This document shows positions 25,281 to 28,309 of a DNA stretch of 28,309 nt, piece after piece. The number at the start of each line of letters is the position of its first letter. Position 1 is the stretch's first letter. A program made the position numbers and the translations under genes. The DNA is from Zygnema circumcarinatum (lineage: Eukaryota > Streptophyta > Zygnematophyceae > Zygnematales > Zygnemataceae), in assembly GCA_037447605.1 (NCBI GenBank), contig CM074818.1:2465883-2494191 (forward strand), given 5' to 3'. Under the pieces are notes generated by a model. It did not search any database. It was not told the origin of the DNA and worked only from the letters and a program-made list of their open reading frames with translations.

Positions 25281-25590
25281 AAGGGAAGGAAAGAGGGGAA
25301 AGAGGGGAGCGAGGGGAAAGAAAGAGGGGAGAGAAAGTGGGGAAGGAAAGCGGGGAAGGAAAGAGGGAAAGGAAAGAGGGAAAGGAAAGAGGGAAAGGAA
25401 AGAGGGAAAGGAAAGAGGGAAAGGAAAGAGGGGAAGGAAAACGGGGAAGGAAAATGGGGAAGGAAATTGGGGAAGGAATGAGGGGAAGGAACGAGGGGAA
25501 GGAACGGGGGGAAGGAAAGAGGGGAAGGAACGAGGGGAAGGAAAGAGGGGAAGGAAAGAGGGGAGGGAAAAGAGGGAATAGAAAATTGAG
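25281..25590 (+). repeat. Purine-rich 13-bp tandem repeat
   Basis: About 300 nt of tandem GGGAAGGAAAGAG and close variants, almost all A and G on the plus strand with a few single pyrimidines. Such tracts can form triplex (H-DNA) structures. All overlapping frames are repeat artefacts. Confidence 0.92.
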
Positions 25591-25900
25591 CCATGAGCCA
25601 TGAGCCATAAGCCATGAGCCACGAGCCACGGGACACGAGCCATGAGACAATGAGCCATGAGCCACAAAAGGCACGAGGCACGAGGCACGAGCACGTGGCA
25701 CGAGGCACGAGGCATAGGCACGAGGAACGAGGCACGAGGCACGAGGCACGAGGCACGAAGCACGAGGCACGAGGCACGAGGCATAACCACAAGGCACAAG
25801 GCATGAGGCACAAGGCACAAGGCACGGGGCACAACGCACGAGGCACGAGGCGAGGCACGAGGCACGAGGCGAGGCACGAGGCACGAGGCACGAGGCATGT
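25591..25900 (+). repeat. GAGCCAT then GAGGCAC 7-bp tandem repeats
   Basis: Starts as GAGCCAT/GAGCCAC heptamers (25591-25665), which grade into GAGGCAC heptamers with occasional shortened GAGGC or variant units. The 7-bp period shifts frame each copy, so all three frames stay open and long false ORFs arise on both strands. Confidence 0.92.
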
Positions 25901-26030
25901 AACAAACGGTATACATGGAGTGTATGATCTAGTACTCACATTCGTGGTTGCCTTTTAATGGTAAAGCACTTAGGTGGATACCAAGAGGTCCTGAGATCAA
26001 ATCTTGCTGGAGGCGGGTTGGTTACAAGGC
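25901..26030 (+). other. Non-repetitive island with weak tRNA-like boxes
   Basis: About 130 nt of ordinary sequence between two blocks of GAGGCAC repeats. TTTTAATGGTAAAGCACT (about 25953-25970) resembles a tRNA D-arm/A box, and GAGGTCCTGAGATCAAATCT (about 25985-26004) resembles a variable loop plus a degraded B box (ATCAAAT instead of TTCRANN). The stems pair poorly, so this is not a functional tRNA. A tRNA-derived SINE fragment is possible. Confidence 0.2.
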
Positions 26031-27120
26031 ACGAGACACGAGGCACCAGAGCGGTACAAAGAACGAGGCGAGCAGCGAGAACGACGCGGCACGAGGAGCG
26101 ACGAGGAACAAGCGGACAGCGAGGAGCGACGAGCACGACGGCGACGAGGACGGGCGAGCACGAGGAGCGAGACGAGGGAGCGGCGAGTCGGTCAGGGGAC
26201 AGAGGGGGCTCCGAGGTGGCACCGAGGAGCGATCGGAGGTGAGGAGAGCAAGCGGGCACGAGGAGCAAGCGAGGACACGAGCGAGCGACGGGCACGAGGC
26301 AAGGGCAGCGGCAGCGGGAACAAGGCACAAGGCGAGGCACGGAGGCGGACACGAGGCGCGGCCGCGAGGACACAAGGCGAGCACGAGGCAGAGCAGCAAG
26401 CACAGAGGCGAGGAAGCGAGGGGCGGGGCAGCGAGCGAGCACGAGCGGGCGGGCACAAGGCACAAACGAGCGGGGCACAGAGCACGAGGGCGGCGGGGGC
26501 ACGGAATCGCGCGGGGGCACGAGCGGGCACGAGGTGACGAAGTGGAGGCGAGGCACGAGGCAGTTGGCAGGGCAGTAGGCGTGCAAGGCAACCCGGCAGG
26601 CGAGGCACTAGGCACGACTCGAGGCACGAGGCGAGGCACGAGGCACGAGGCACGCACAAGCACGAGGCGAGGCACGAGGCACGAGGCACGAGGCGAGGCA
26701 CGAGGCACGAGGCGAGGCACGAGGCACGAGGCGAGGCACGGAGCTTCAAGGGCGCGGAGGCGAGCACGAGAGCAGTGCGAGCACGAGGCGGCGAGGGCAC
26801 GAGCACGAGCGAGCACAAGCCGAGGCACGAGGAAGCGAGCGAGGGCACGGCAAGGGCACAAGGCGTACAACAAGGCGAGGCACAAGGCGAGCACAAGCAT
26901 GGCTCGAGGACTGCGAGGCGCAAGGCGAGGGCGCGAGGCAGGAGCGAGGCAGCAACACGAGGGCGAGGCGAGTGCGAGCACGAGGAGCGGCCGCGAGGCA
27001 CGACGAGGCACGAGGCACGGCGAGGCACGAGGCACGAGGCGAGGCACGAGGCACGAGGCGAGGCACGAGGCACGAGGCGAGGCACGAGGCACTAGGCGAG
27101 GCACGAGGCACGAGGCGAGG
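26031..27120 (+). repeat. Degenerate GAGGCAC/GAGCACGAG GC-rich repeat block
   Basis: About 1.1 kb built from GAGGCAC, GAGCACGAG and GGCGAGG words, almost free of T. The left and middle parts are strongly diverged and the right part (26600-26740, 27000-27120) is well ordered. Long frames on both strands (up to about 400 codons, rich in Arg/Gly/Ala or Pro/Leu/Ser/Cys) come from the T-poor, 7-bp-period composition and are not genes. Confidence 0.9.
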
Positions 27121-27240
27121 GTTTTTAGGGTTTTTAGGGTTTTTGGGGTTTTTAGGGTTTTTAGGGTTTTTTAGGGTTTTTAGGGATTTTAGGGTTTTTA
27201 GGGTTTTTAGGGTTTTTAGGGTTTTTAGGTTTTTAGGTTT
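27121..27240 (+). repeat. Telomere-like GTTTTTAGG 9-bp repeat, about 13 copies
   Basis: Tandem TTTTTAGGG with a few variants (one TTTTTGGGG, one six-T unit, one GATTTTAGGG, last units losing a G). It resembles plant TTTAGGG and Chlamydomonas TTTTAGGG telomere repeats with one or two extra T. The G-rich strand runs 5' to 3' toward the right edge, the orientation expected at a right chromosome end, but more repeat follows it. Confidence 0.85.
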
Positions 27241-28309
27241 TTAATTTTTGATTTTTAGTATCAATTTTTAATTTTTGAGTTTTAATATTTAATTTTTAAT
27301 TTTTAAGTTTTTAATTTTAGGTTTTAAATTTTAATTTTTAATTTTTAATTTTTTAAATAGATTTTTAATTTTTAATTTTTAATTTTTCAGCATTTTAATT
27401 TTTAATTTTTAATTTTAATTTTTAATTTTTAAATTTTTTGTAATTTTTAATTTTTAATTTTTAATTTTTAAATTTTAATACTTAATTTTAATTTTTAGAT
27501 TTTTAATTTTTTAATTTTTAATTTTTAAATTTTTAATTTTTAATTTTTAAATTTTTAATTTTTAATTTTTAATTTTAATTTTTAATTTTTAATTTTTAAT
27601 TTTTAATTTTTAATTTTTAATTTTAATTTTTAATTTTTAATTTTAATTTTTAATTTTTAATTTTAATTTTTAATTTTTTAATTTTTAATTTTTAATTTTT
27701 AATTTTTAATTTTTAATTTTTAATTTTTAATTTTTAATTTTTAATTTTTAATTTTTAATTTTTAATTTTTAATTTTTAATTTTTAATTTTTAATTTTTAA
27801 TTTTTAATTTTTAAATTTTACAGGTTTTAATTTTTAATTTTTAATTTTTAATTTTTAAATTTTTAAATTTTAATTTTTAAATTTTAATTTTTAATTTTTA
27901 ATTTTTAATTTTTAATTTTTAATTTTTAATTTTTAATTTTTAATTTTTAAATTTTAATTTTTAATTTTTAATTTATTTAATTTTTAATTTTTAAATTTTT
28001 AATTTTTAATTTTTAATTTTTAATTTTTAATTTTTAATTTTTAATTTTTAGATTTTTAATTTTCAATTTTTAATTTTTAATTTTTAATTTTTTAATTTTT
28101 AATTTTAGCTCTTTAATTTTTAATTTTTAATTTTTAATTTTTAATTTTAATTTTTGATACAGCTGTAAATTATTTTCAAATTTTCTAATTTTTGATTTTT
28201 AATTTTTAATTTTTAAGATTTTAAGTTTTTGATTTTTAATTTTTAAATTTTAGATTTTTAATTTTTAAATTTTTAATTTTTAATTTTTAATTTTTAAATT
28301 TTTACAGTT
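27241..28309 (+). repeat. TTTTTAA 7-bp AT satellite reaching the window edge
   Basis: More than 1 kb of (TTTTTAA)n with frequent one-base length changes, a few non-AT interruptions (for example about 27809-27830, 28106-28112 and 28157-28163) and no coding frame. It follows the telomere-like array without a break and continues past the edge. Confidence 0.95.

Noticed and set aside
25948-27174. 408-codon plus frame and several 200-360-codon minus frames
   Set aside because: T-poor heptamer repeats leave few stop codons on either strand. No domain, no splice structure, equal openness in all frames.

Overview
This is eukaryotic nuclear DNA with intron-dense genes, almost certainly from the green lineage (Viridiplantae), perhaps a streptophyte alga; the species cannot be named from sequence alone. 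Four things point there. The YchF/OLA1 ATPase and the 5'-3' exonuclease are closest in wording to the plant forms I know. A nuclear gene for bacterial-type (probably plastid) ribosomal protein L1 carries a long N-terminal extension without an obvious signal peptide. The aminotransferase matches the plant/animal AGXT2 type. A mitochondrial nad4 fragment at the left edge is interrupted by a group II intron at the position used by land-plant nad4 intron 1. Gene bodies are GC-rich, introns are frequent, and at least three introns use GC rather than GT donors.

Layout, left to right. 1-~527: mitochondrial DNA (nad4 exon 1 plus the 5' end of a group II intron), lying where an intron of the next gene should be. 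570-1203 (-): two exons of a TMEM41/VTT-domain membrane protein. ~1678-1893 (-): open exon-like sequence of unknown identity. 2354-5520 (+): AGXT2-type alanine-glyoxylate aminotransferase 2, 9 exons, 478 aa. 6280-10902 (+): organellar 5'-3' exonuclease (Pol I N-terminal type without polymerase), 12 exons, 429 aa, with a (GA)66 microsatellite and a ~55-copy 18-bp minisatellite inside introns. 12257-15380 (-): ribosomal protein L1, 7 exons, 347 aa. 15933-19246 (+): single-pass, sulfotransferase-like protein, 6 exons, 350 aa. 20412-24529 (+): OLA1/YchF, 12 exons, 391 aa. From 24530 to the right edge I see no gene: foldback elements, a 51-bp tandem repeat, a purine-rich tract, about 1.4 kb of GAGGCAC-type repeats, a T5AG3 telomere-like array, and more than 1 kb of TTTTTAA satellite.

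The genes are housekeeping genes with no operon-like relation. Three products (AGXT2, exonuclease, L1) look organelle-directed. I reconstructed the five complete models by joining exons at splice sites so that reading phase and family similarity agree; each gives an uninterrupted frame from ATG to stop. No transcript evidence was available. I found no sign of a novel multi-gene system. The unusual content is the mitochondrial insertion, the repeat arrays set against splice sites and promoters, the GC-AG introns, a 19-nt microexon, and the repeat succession on the right.
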